Origin: Sphingobacteriaceae bacterium
GTDB taxonomy: Bacteria > Bacteroidota > Bacteroidia > Sphingobacteriales > Sphingobacteriaceae
Length of the DNA: 64,000 nt
Direction of reading: 5' to 3'
Assembly: GCA_017745075.1 (NCBI GenBank)
Contig: JAGIAD010000003.1
Coordinates: forward strand, 310,001-374,000
The position numbers were made by a program, and so were the translations under genes. The notes under the pieces are model-generated. The model was not told the origin of the DNA. It ran no database searches and was given only the letters and a program-made list of their open reading frames with translations. Positions 1 through 8,040 of this stretch are shown piece after piece (the first letter of the stretch is position 1; every line of letters begins with the position of its first letter).

Positions 1-396
1 TGAAATAACTAATCACAATCATTTAATTCTATAATGAAATAGTTAGAATCTATTACTGTATTATATCAGGTATTTATAAAGATTTATGGCCATCATGCCA
101 CGAAAAAAAAATCAGGTCAGGTATTAACTTTTAGTGATGTAAATAAAACAGAATGATATAGGGATGATCTGTTAAAAAGTATAGCCTCCCCGAAATCCCA
201 ACATTTTTAAAGCATTATTAAAACAGAAATAAGACAATTAATACTTTCAGAGGTACTTTAAAATATTGAATTTTATTAAAACCTTATAAGTCCCCTCATC
301 TCAGATGAACTAAATTTAATTTGCTTTTCATCCCCTCTTCAGATCGCACCTATAGTTTTGGGTTATAAAATTATTGTAAATCAAAAAAAAGAGCAT
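1..396. other. AT-rich leader region, no gene seen
   Basis: No convincing coding frame, RNA gene or strong hairpin is visible on either strand. It presumably holds the promoter of the secreted protein that starts at 397, but I cannot point to a clear promoter box. Confidence 0.5.
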
Positions 397-1134
397 ATGA
401 AAAGTCAAATCAAAAGAACAGCAATAACTGCTTGTTTCGCGCTGATGAGTGTAGTAACACTGGCGCAGGTACGTCCAAACGATAACCTTCCATTACCACC
501 GGCCAGAGTGCCTGGAGAAATGCCTCTTCGCCCTGAAAGACACAGAGGTGGCTTGGAACAAGGAAATCCTTTAAAAGTTTTAACGTCACTGAGTGGAAAG
601 GTTATTGCCTATCAAACTAATGACAGGCACATCTATAACAGTTTCACTTTGCAAAACGGCAGCCAGGTGATCACGGTCAGATTTCCAGAACAACTTGGTA
701 AACAATTGATGAGCGCAGCAGGAAAAGGTAAATCGGTAACTGTAAAAGGCTTTACAGACAATGGGCCGGACGGTGTAAATGTATTCCAAATGGCAAGTTT
801 ATTGGTTGGTGGAACGCAAATAGTAGATACCCCACCTACTGCGCCTATTGAACCTGTTAATGTGCAGTCAGGAACATTTACGGGAAAAATCAGCGATTTT
901 AAACGTGACCAGGGAGGCGCAATCCGCGGGCTTAGCCTGGATAATCAAGTAGAGATAGATCTGCCGCCACCTGCAATTGAACAGTTACAATCTTTATTGA
1001 AAGCTGGTGATAAAGTTGTGGTAACCGGCTTTAAAGACACAACACCATCAGGTGTGGCGTTGGAAACCGGTGCCCCAACCGTCGTTCGTCCACAAACCAT
1101 AGAAATCAATGGCCAAACCTATCTGTTGAGATAA
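397..1134 (+). CDS. secreted protein with two OB-like domains
   Basis: Function unknown. The ATG at 397 is chosen over the in-frame one at 358 because it begins a good signal peptide (MKSQIKRTAITACFALMSVV, cleavage after TLAQ) and lies just after an A-rich tract. The mature part is Pro/Arg rich at first (about residues 25-55). Two similar beta-rich segments follow, starting near SGKVIAY and TGKISDF. Each has the run GKV/I...GxxVxVxGFxD..P.GV seen in small OB-fold periplasmic proteins. The C-terminus (EINGQTYLLR) resembles that of the downstream membrane-anchored protein (IDNKTFLVR), so the two look like paralogues. A hairpin directly after the stop separates it from the two-component operon. 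The fold call is inference; a role as a ligand-binding partner of the sensor system is only suggested by position. Confidence 0.75.
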   Translation: MKSQIKRTAITACFALMSVVTLAQVRPNDNLPLPPARVPGEMPLRPERHRGGLEQGNPLKVLTSLSGKVIAYQTNDRHIYNSFTLQNGSQVITVRFPEQLGKQLMSAAGKGKSVTVKGFTDNGPDGVNVFQMASLLVGGTQIVDTPPTAPIEPVNVQSGTFTGKISDFKRDQGGAIRGLSLDNQVEIDLPPPAIEQLQSLLKAGDKVVVTGFKDTTPSGVALETGAPTVVRPQTIEINGQTYLLR

Positions 1135-1147
1135 TGCAATAAAAATG

Positions 1148-1167
1148 GGAGAGCTATTTCGCTCTCC
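1148..1167 (+). terminator. hairpin terminator candidate
   Basis: A perfect 7-bp stem, GGAGAGC/GCTCTCC, with a 6-nt loop begins 13 nt after the stop at 1134. The following sequence is AT-rich but has no long T-run, so it may be a weak or partial terminator. Confidence 0.6.
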
Positions 1168-1251
1168 TATTCTCAAATTATTTATTAGCGGATATGAACT
1201 AATTGGCTGCTTTGGTGTTAACTCATAAAATACAGGTATTTTGCAGATTGT

Positions 1252-1992
1252 ATGAAAATGGAGCAAGGTAATGACTTACAGGGTGAGCCATTAAAGATGA
1301 AAAGTAACCGCCCGCTATTGGTGGTAATTATTGTTTTACTGCTGGTTGTTATTTGGTTATTAGTAAAACCTCCTGTTCCTCTATTACCAAAACAGCCGGT
1401 ACATCATAACAGGCCACAGGCTGAACTGCTTCATAAACAACGCGTAGTTACAGGAATTGTTACCGGGTACAAAAACAATCCTCATTTAGATATCAATGCC
1501 CTTCAACTGAAAACAAAAATGGCAGGCTTAATAACTATCGATTTTCGGCCACATACTGCAGCATTGGTAACCAGGATCGGTGCGATCGGCGAGTTGGTTA
1601 CGGTAACTTATGGTTTAAATCCGAGTGATGAGTTAGTGGGTTACCAATTAATAGCCATTAAGAATAATAAGACAGGGATGAGCCAAATCCTTGATGACGT
1701 GCCCCCACCTCCGGATGTTCCAAATCATCAAACAGAAAAATTCGAATTAGTGCAACCTATTTTGATCACCGATCAATATGGTGGCATCGTAGCAATGAAA
1801 AAGAATAATATTTTATTCCACTTTAAACCAGGGCTGGTAGATGATATTGCGCCTCTAATCAAAAAAAGCAGCACATTTCATCTTATAGCGGTAAGACGTC
1901 AGGATGACCAGGGCTTCATTAACATCAATCATGATAAAGTATACATCGTGCTCAGCATCACGATAGATAACAAAACGTTCCTAGTAAGATGA
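1252..1992 (+). CDS. membrane-anchored protein with two OB-like domains
   Basis: Function unknown. One hydrophobic helix (about residues 20-41, LLVVIIVLLLVVIWLLV) follows a short charged N-terminus, so the rest is probably periplasmic. The remainder has two beta-rich segments split by a PPPPDVP linker near residue 160. The layout and C-terminal motif match the secreted protein at 397-1134. The stop overlaps the response-regulator start by 4 nt (ATGA), so the gene is translationally coupled to the two-component system. That makes it a likely sensory or modulatory partner of the kinase. An alternative start is at 1297 (MKSNRPL), which would trim 15 residues without losing the helix. Confidence 0.75.
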   Translation: MKMEQGNDLQGEPLKMKSNRPLLVVIIVLLLVVIWLLVKPPVPLLPKQPVHHNRPQAELLHKQRVVTGIVTGYKNNPHLDINALQLKTKMAGLITIDFRPHTAALVTRIGAIGELVTVTYGLNPSDELVGYQLIAIKNNKTGMSQILDDVPPPPDVPNHQTEKFELVQPILITDQYGGIVAMKKNNILFHFKPGLVDDIAPLIKKSSTFHLIAVRRQDDQGFININHDKVYIVLSITIDNKTFLVR

Positions 1993-2672
1993 AAATATTA
2001 TTGATAGAAGACGAGTTAAAGTTAGCAGGGTTTATTGCCGACGGCCTTACGCAAGCTGGTCATATCTGTGATCAAGTTGCCGATGGCAATAAAGGGCTGG
2101 AAATGGCTATAGTTGGTAATTATGATCTTATACTATTGGATATGATGTTACCCACACTTAATGGCTTAGAGGTTTTAAAAAACCTTCGCAGTTTTAATAA
2201 CCAAACGCAGGTCATTATAATCAGTGCATTGAACGATACAGAACATGTTATAAAAGGACTTGACCATGGCGCTATTGACTATCTTAAAAAGCCGTTTGAG
2301 CTTGACGAACTGTTAGCCAGGGTACGTTCTGTACAACGTCGGTCTTTAGCACAGGGTTCACTCAAATTGCAGGTTTCGGATCTTAAGGTAGACCTGCTGA
2401 CCAGAGAAGTTAGCCGCGCAGGTAAGCCGGTAATACTCAGTAATCGTGAATTTGCCCTACTGGAGTTCCTGCTCGCTAATCAGAACAACGTGGTCACAAA
2501 ATCACAAATCCTTGAAAAAGTATGGGATATCAACTTCGACCCGGGAAGCAATGTAATAGAAGTACACCTTTACCAGCTTCGAAAAAAAATGGACAGGGGT
2601 TACGATGAAGAATTGATCCACACGGTTATTGGTCGGGGTTATGTACTTAAAGGCGAAGTAGAACGGGGTTAA
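1989..2672 (+). CDS. OmpR-family response regulator
   Basis: Cytoplasmic DNA-binding response regulator of normal length (227 residues). The receiver domain (1-115) has the acidic pair after IED, the phospho-acceptor Asp51 in LILLDMMLP, a Thr/Ser switch position in IISALN and Lys in LKKPFE. A winged-helix Trans_reg_C domain spans about 130-225 and ends GRGYVLKG. It starts inside the stop of the membrane-anchored protein and lies 2 nt before the histidine kinase, so the three genes form one operon. Its target genes are not known. The neighbouring secreted paralogue and the MFS permease are the obvious candidates. Confidence 0.95.
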   Translation: MKILLIEDELKLAGFIADGLTQAGHICDQVADGNKGLEMAIVGNYDLILLDMMLPTLNGLEVLKNLRSFNNQTQVIIISALNDTEHVIKGLDHGAIDYLKKPFELDELLARVRSVQRRSLAQGSLKLQVSDLKVDLLTREVSRAGKPVILSNREFALLEFLLANQNNVVTKSQILEKVWDINFDPGSNVIEVHLYQLRKKMDRGYDEELIHTVIGRGYVLKGEVERG

Positions 2673-2674
2673 AA

Positions 2675-4009
2675 ATGATAAGAAATCGTCAGTTCGGCAT
2701 CAAATTAAAAATAACGGCAGCATTCAGCCTGATCTTTATTTTATTAAGTTTCTCTTTCAACCTCTACTGTTACCGGAAGATCAGGATGCTGATGATATCA
2801 GATAATGATGCTTATTTACTGGCCAGGGCCCAAACACTTTTGGATAAAACCGAAGTGTTACCTGCTATTATTCCTTTGCCTGATAACAATACTTCCATCA
2901 GGGTATTGTACCATTATGCAGGAAAACCCATAATTGTTTTTCAATCGCCAGGCATCATTAAAAATATCCATACACCAACAAAGACCGGTGTAACGGATAC
3001 CTTGGGAATGAGGGTTGCCTATGTGGTGAGCAGCAATGAGGATAACCCTGCCGAATTGATGCTCGTACGTAGTGCAGAGCATTTAAACAGTAATTTACGA
3101 TACCTGCTCTTACTGCTTTTTACCTGTAGCCTGTTGAGTGTTTTACTTGCAGGTTTAATTGCCTATATCTTATCTTTTTATTTGTTACAGCCCGTACAGC
3201 GCATTATTAATGCAGCAAAACTTATCAATGCACATAAACTCAGGAATGTAATTCCGGTTAAGAAAACGAATGACGAATTACAGGAATTAACGGAAACCAT
3301 AAATACGATGTTAGTAAGGATCGATGAATCATTACAGCAGCAACAAAACTTTTTTGCTTCTGCCTCACATGAATTAAAGACACCGCTGGCCATTATGCGT
3401 GCCGAAATAGAAATCCACCTGTCTAGACCAGGCTTAACAGCAGAACTATCAAACCTTATGGAAAGCCAGCTCGCTGAGATCAACAGGTTACAACAGGTGG
3501 TACAGGAATTTTTGTTAGTAAGCCAGCTAAAAAGTAGTGGCATTACTTTACATAAGCAACAAATAGACCTTTCATTAGTTGTACTCAGGTTATTTCACAG
3601 GTTCCAACCGTTCCTGCAACAAAAAGGACTACACGCTACGATTGATTTTGATAAAGAAGCTGAAACATTTTTAGTAGTTGCCGATGATGATAAGCTGAAC
3701 ATCTTATTGATGAATCTTGTCGAAAATGCGATTAAATATGCTGCTCCAGATACGACGATCAGTTGTTCTGTTCGGCAATCTACAGTGAAGGATCATATCG
3801 CCATTAGCTTTAAAAACAAAATCCGCGAAGAAAGTTTCCCGACAGAGAACCTCCAAAATGCTTTTCACAGGGAAGCTATAGACTCAAATGGTGCAGGTAT
3901 TGGCCTTTGGCTCGTCAAAGAGATCACGCGCTTACATCATGGAAATTTCCGCATGGAGAGCGGCAAATTTTTCTTTGAAGCAATAGTAGACCTGCCAATT
4001 AGCGCATAG
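2675..4009 (+). CDS. sensor histidine kinase
   Basis: Inner-membrane sensor kinase, 444 residues. Two membrane helices (about 13-31 and 144-168) enclose a periplasmic domain of roughly 110 residues with no recognised fold. A HAMP-like linker follows. The HisKA domain has His232 in ASASHELKTPLA, and the HATPase_c domain has the N box (LVENAIKYA) and a G box (GAGIGLWLVKEI). The F/G region between them is short and partly degenerate (FKNKIREESFP instead of DxGxGI). I see no clear DxGxG motif, so ATP-binding details may be unusual. The adjacent OB-like membrane protein may supply ligand recognition. Confidence 0.93.
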   Translation: MIRNRQFGIKLKITAAFSLIFILLSFSFNLYCYRKIRMLMISDNDAYLLARAQTLLDKTEVLPAIIPLPDNNTSIRVLYHYAGKPIIVFQSPGIIKNIHTPTKTGVTDTLGMRVAYVVSSNEDNPAELMLVRSAEHLNSNLRYLLLLLFTCSLLSVLLAGLIAYILSFYLLQPVQRIINAAKLINAHKLRNVIPVKKTNDELQELTETINTMLVRIDESLQQQQNFFASASHELKTPLAIMRAEIEIHLSRPGLTAELSNLMESQLAEINRLQQVVQEFLLVSQLKSSGITLHKQQIDLSLVVLRLFHRFQPFLQQKGLHATIDFDKEAETFLVVADDDKLNILLMNLVENAIKYAAPDTTISCSVRQSTVKDHIAISFKNKIREESFPTENLQNAFHREAIDSNGAGIGLWLVKEITRLHHGNFRMESGKFFFEAIVDLPISA

Positions 4010-4163
4010 CTTTCTTTGATTCAAAATACCATTTTAATATTAATATGAAGAAAAATTAATTTCAACACAAAACCATACAAATAACTGATTAACAACTAAT
4101 TAACACAAATTATTCCTATCAGGGGTTTAAACATAATTATACTCATGTTGTTAAGAGGATCAT

Positions 4164-5381
4164 ATGAACACACAAGTATCAACGAACGTAACAGATAAGC
4201 GTGTAATCTGGCCATTGCAATCTCTTAATTTTTTCATGGCCGACCTTCAGGCTGGTATCGGACCGTTTTTAGGAATATTTCTTTTAGCACATGGCTGGAA
4301 AAGCGGATTAATCGGATCGGTAATGACTATTGGCGGAGTAGCCGGAATGATCATGACTATTCCGGCAGGTGCATTAATCGATGCTACCAAAAGAAAGCGG
4401 TTTTACGTAGTTATATCTGCAATCTTTACCATACTCGCATCGGGGATAATCTTATTCACCCAGGAATTTTGGCTCGTTAGCATTTCGCAGGTGGCAACCG
4501 CTATTGCCGGATCGGCTATAGGGCCGGCTATAATCGGAATCACACTTGGAATAGTTAAGCAAAAAGGATTTAACAGGCAAAACGGCTATAACCAGGCATT
4601 TAATCACGCCGGAAATGTAGTAGGTTCAGCACTTTCGGGCTACCTGGGTTATAAATTTGGTATAACCGCAATATTTATCCTGGCTGCTGTTTTTGGAGTA
4701 TTATCTATTATTTCGGTGTTATTGATTCCGGCCAAATCCATTGATGATCATGTAGCAAGAGGTATGAAAGAAGGAAATAAAAATGATGAAGCAAGCGGAT
4801 TTAAGGTGCTGTTTCAGTGTAAATCATTGTTGATACTTGCTGGTGCATTAGCATTTTTTCATTTAGGAAATGGTGCTATGCTGCCACTATACGGCCTCGC
4901 CGCAGCCGCTAATGGACATAGTAACGCTTCCATGTTCGTGGCCTTAACTATTATCATCGCTCAGCTTGTAATGATCGGTACTTCACTGTTAGCCGTAAAG
5001 ATGGCTGATAAAAGAGGCTACTGGCTGGTATTATTCATTTCTTTCCTGTCATTGCCAATACGGGGTTTGTTCGCCGCCTATATGCACAGTCACGTAGGGA
5101 TCTACCCAGTTCAAATTTTAGATGGCGTTGGTGCTGGTTTGCAAAGTGTTGCGGTTCCCGGGTTGGTTGCTCATATACTGAATGGTACGGGAAGGGTAAA
5201 TATCGGCCAGGGGGCGGTAATGACCGTACAGGGTCTGGGTGCTTCGTTTAGCCCGGCAATTGGAGGTTGGATAGCCCAGGGAATAGGTTATAGCAGTACT
5301 TTTATAATCCTTGGTGCCTTCGCCATCGGTTCTATATTATTGTGGATCATCTTTGCAAAAACAATTAAGGATGTCTGCTAA
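4164..5381 (+). CDS. MFS transporter
   Basis: Twelve-helix inner-membrane permease of the major facilitator superfamily (405 residues). It has the loop 2-3 signature region GALIDATKRKR and a central cytoplasmic loop around residues 190-210 that divides the two six-helix halves. The start has a recognisable AGAGGA Shine-Dalgarno-like site at 4154-4159, stronger than most in this window. Substrate cannot be read from the sequence; relatives are often annotated as drug or unspecified efflux carriers. It follows the kinase gene on the same strand after 154 bp and could be a target of that regulator. Confidence 0.9.
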   Translation: MNTQVSTNVTDKRVIWPLQSLNFFMADLQAGIGPFLGIFLLAHGWKSGLIGSVMTIGGVAGMIMTIPAGALIDATKRKRFYVVISAIFTILASGIILFTQEFWLVSISQVATAIAGSAIGPAIIGITLGIVKQKGFNRQNGYNQAFNHAGNVVGSALSGYLGYKFGITAIFILAAVFGVLSIISVLLIPAKSIDDHVARGMKEGNKNDEASGFKVLFQCKSLLILAGALAFFHLGNGAMLPLYGLAAAANGHSNASMFVALTIIIAQLVMIGTSLLAVKMADKRGYWLVLFISFLSLPIRGLFAAYMHSHVGIYPVQILDGVGAGLQSVAVPGLVAHILNGTGRVNIGQGAVMTVQGLGASFSPAIGGWIAQGIGYSSTFIILGAFAIGSILLWIIFAKTIKDVC

Positions 5382-5421
5382 CCCATATTAATTTTCATTT
5401 TAAATATAAACAATTTGATCA

Positions 5422-5478
5422 GCAAAGCGATCAGTGTTACAGGCCTCGCAGTTATTTGGGCAATACACATCGCTTTGC
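5422..5478. promoter_or_regulatory. 10-bp inverted repeat upstream of ArsB-like gene
   Basis: GCAAAGCGAT (5422-5431) and ATCGCTTTGC (5469-5478) are perfect inverted copies separated by 37 nt, ending 45 nt before the ArsB-like start. It could be a spaced operator, an RNA leader structure, or the end signal of the MFS transcript. Nothing further distinguishes these. Confidence 0.4.
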
Positions 5479-5523
5479 CCTAACCATAATGGAAAAACCA
5501 ATATCTTAGCGCTATAAAAAAAT

Positions 5524-6768
5524 ATGAATAACACGCTAATCTGGATCATTTCTTTTCTTGCAATAGCAGGTGTGATCGTCAGACCTTTTAAAGTTACCGA
5601 AGCGGTATACGCCATAATTGGGGCTGCCCTGTTATTATTATTCCGGTTGATTACCCTTTCTGATGCCTTTTCCGGAATAGCAAAAGGATTAGATGTTTAT
5701 TTATTCCTCACCGGCATGATGTTGCTTGCCGAAACCGCACGTGAGGAAAAACTGTTCGATTGGCTGGCTGCCCATGCCACGTTAAGGGCCAGGGGGTCTT
5801 CCGGAAAATTATTTTTGCTAATCTATCTGGTCGGCGTTGTTGTAACTACATTCCTTTCCAATGATGCCACAGCTGTTGTGCTAACACCGGCAGTGGCGGC
5901 TGCAGTTAAAGCAGCTAAAGTTGAAAAACCATTGCCTTATTTATTGATCTGTGCTTTCATTGCCAATGCGGCTTCCTTTATACTGCCCATTTCAAACCCG
6001 GCAAATCTGGTAATCTATGGCACACACATGCCATCGTTAATGCATTGGCTCAGCCTGTACCTGGTTCCCTCTTTATGCGCCATTACCGTCACTTATTTTA
6101 TGCTTCGGTTCTCACAGCGCGAAAGCTTTAAAGAGAAAATCAGAACCGAGATTGATTTGCCTGAATTAAGCACTGGTGGCAAGACTGCTTTAATTGGAAT
6201 CTGTGGAACTGCAGCAGTTTTACTGGCTGCCTCGGCCTGGAATATTCAACTTGGGCTGCCTACATTAATTACTGGTGTAACCACTAGTGCAATCGTATTG
6301 GCCAGGGCAAGAAAAAACCCGGTGAATATTATTAAAGGCATATCCTGGTCGGTGCTTCCGTTAGTTGCAGGTTTATTTATAGTGGTAGAAGCTTTAAATA
6401 AAACTGGAATGACACAGCAATTAAGTATCTTATTAAATGATGCAATAGCCCGTTCTGAAACGGCAGCCGTATGGCTTAGCGGTTCTTTAGTTGCTGTAGC
6501 CTGCAATTTAATGAACAATTTACCGGCCGGATTAATAGCAGGCAGTGTGTTGCAAAGTACACCTACTCCGGATATGGTTAAAAGCGCGGTGTTGATCGGT
6601 GTAGACCTCGGCCCCAATCTCTCTATAACCGGTTCACTGGCTACCATACTCTGGCTGGTGGCTTTAAGACGTGAGGGGCAGGAAGTAAGTACCTGGACAT
6701 TTCTAAAATTGGGAAGCGTAATTATGACTGCTGCATTGATCGTTGCCATACTTTCGCTATGGATTTAA
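5524..6768 (+). CDS. ArsB/SLC13-type permease
   Basis: Inner-membrane anion permease of the ion-transporter superfamily, 414 residues with about 10-11 hydrophobic helices. Motifs typical of ArsB arsenite carriers are visible: SNDATAVVLTPAVA in the first half, and NLMNNLPAG plus GVDLGPNLSITGSLATILWL in the second half. No arsR, arsC or arsA lies nearby, so arsenite export is only one option. Related families move phosphate, silicate or organic anions. The gene stands alone on the plus strand and converges with the minus-strand redoxin operon. Confidence 0.85.
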   Translation: MNNTLIWIISFLAIAGVIVRPFKVTEAVYAIIGAALLLLFRLITLSDAFSGIAKGLDVYLFLTGMMLLAETAREEKLFDWLAAHATLRARGSSGKLFLLIYLVGVVVTTFLSNDATAVVLTPAVAAAVKAAKVEKPLPYLLICAFIANAASFILPISNPANLVIYGTHMPSLMHWLSLYLVPSLCAITVTYFMLRFSQRESFKEKIRTEIDLPELSTGGKTALIGICGTAAVLLAASAWNIQLGLPTLITGVTTSAIVLARARKNPVNIIKGISWSVLPLVAGLFIVVEALNKTGMTQQLSILLNDAIARSETAAVWLSGSLVAVACNLMNNLPAGLIAGSVLQSTPTPDMVKSAVLIGVDLGPNLSITGSLATILWLVALRREGQEVSTWTFLKLGSVIMTAALIVAILSLWI

Positions 6769-6834
6769 TTTGTTTGATATTACCAAATGACTCAGCTTCC
6801 ATGATCGATTCCCATACCCAACAGTAGGTGACGC

Positions 6835-6865
6835 AAAAAATGCAGGCGATATCCATCAACCTGCA
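6835..6865 (-). terminator. intrinsic terminator of the redoxin/SusCD operon
   Basis: Read on the minus strand, TGCAGG pairs with CCTGCA across a 13-nt loop and is followed directly by six T. It lies 27 nt past the stop of the last gene of the operon (6892), the expected place for rho-independent termination. Confidence 0.75.
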
Positions 6866-6891
6866 CCTGTCATCATTAACCTAAAAGATTT

Positions 6892-8040
6892 TTACTTGGT
6901 GTGTCCGTCAAATATCTCTTTGATTTTTGCATCTAAAGCATCACCTCTTAGATATTTAGCTATAATTTTTCCATTTGGATCGATTAAAAAATTCATAGGG
7001 ATAGCTTTAACCTCGTATTTAGCCGCTGCCTCATTTTCCCATCCTTTTAAATCGCCAACCTGTTTCCAGGTCAATTTATCGTCGGCTATTGCTTTAATCC
7101 ATTTGGCTTTATCAGCTGCTTTATCAAGCGAAACGCCTAAAATTTCAAATCCTTTTGATTTATATTGCTCATAAACCTTAACCAGGTTAGGATTCTCTCT
7201 ACGACATGGAGCACACCATGAAGCCCAGAAATCAACTAAAACATATTTCCCGCGGTAATCAGAAAGTTTAACCATTTTACCATCAACATCTGGTTGGGCA
7301 AAATCCTGCGCCTCTACGCCTTCCTGGGTGTTCTTGAAAGTGGCGATGCGTAAACCAACCTCTTTACCAAAATAAGAATCTCTTAATTTTGGATTAATGG
7401 TCAGGTATACTTTTTCCATTTCAATCGCGTCAAAACCTGGAGCCAGGGTTGAATTTAAAGCCATCAGCGACATGAAACTATTGGGATTTTTTTTCACATA
7501 GCCGATTTTGGTGTCAAAAATTTCTTTTTCTACTTCTCTTGCCCGTTTATCCAAATCCAGAATAACGGCTTTATCCTGTTTTTTGGCTTCAGGCATCTCT
7601 TCATATTCTTTGTTTAAGCCTTGCAATTTGGTATATAAAGGGCGCAAGTACTCGTCTACACGATGGCTTTCTTCGGTTTGTGTCGATCCTTTCACCACTG
7701 CCGTTTTTAATGAGTCTTTACCGGTGATGGTAATGTCTTCATTATCCAGTATCAAACTCACTCCATCTACATTAATCCTTTTGCCAGGAATCTCAACGGC
7801 ATCATCATGTTTTAAACGCAAGATCGCTTCAATTGGTGATGAAACTTTTCCCTTGAAGGTAAAACTTCCATTCACGAGGAGTACTGAATCCAGTACCTGC
7901 TTGCCATCAATTTTGCTTAATAAAAAAGCTTTCGCCGGCTTACCCAGTTTTCCAATCTGGCCTTTTATGGTGTATCCTTTTTGTGCGGAAACAGCAACAG
8001 CGCTGATGAGCATAGTTGCCAATAACAATATTTTTTTCAT
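6892..8040 (-). CDS. TlpA-like thioredoxin with DUF4369 domain
   Basis: Envelope thiol-disulfide oxidoreductase, 382 residues. A signal peptide (about 1-19, cleavage after AVSAQ) leads into a DUF4369-type beta domain (about 22-130), a helical linker, and a C-terminal AhpC/TSA-thioredoxin domain (about 245-378). The active site is WASWCAPC (Cys276, Cys279) and a cis-Pro is present in VKAIPMNFLID. Such proteins reduce or transfer disulfides in exported proteins. Its start overlaps the S41 protease stop by 4 nt, so it is the last gene of the SusCD-redoxin-protease operon and ends at an intrinsic terminator. The specific client is unknown. Confidence 0.92.
   Translation of the reverse strand: MKKILLLATMLISAVAVSAQKGYTIKGQIGKLGKPAKAFLLSKIDGKQVLDSVLLVNGSFTFKGKVSSPIEAILRLKHDDAVEIPGKRINVDGVSLILDNEDITITGKDSLKTAVVKGSTQTEESHRVDEYLRPLYTKLQGLNKEYEEMPEAKKQDKAVILDLDKRAREVEKEIFDTKIGYVKKNPNSFMSLMALNSTLAPGFDAIEMEKVYLTINPKLRDSYFGKEVGLRIATFKNTQEGVEAQDFAQPDVDGKMVKLSDYRGKYVLVDFWASWCAPCRRENPNLVKVYEQYKSKGFEILGVSLDKAADKAKWIKAIADDKLTWKQVGDLKGWENEAAAKYEVKAIPMNFLIDPNGKIIAKYLRGDALDAKIKEIFDGHTK

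Noticed and set aside
6246..6749. Minus-strand open frame opposite the ArsB-like gene
   Set aside because: Antisense to a well-supported membrane protein, with no start context or motif.
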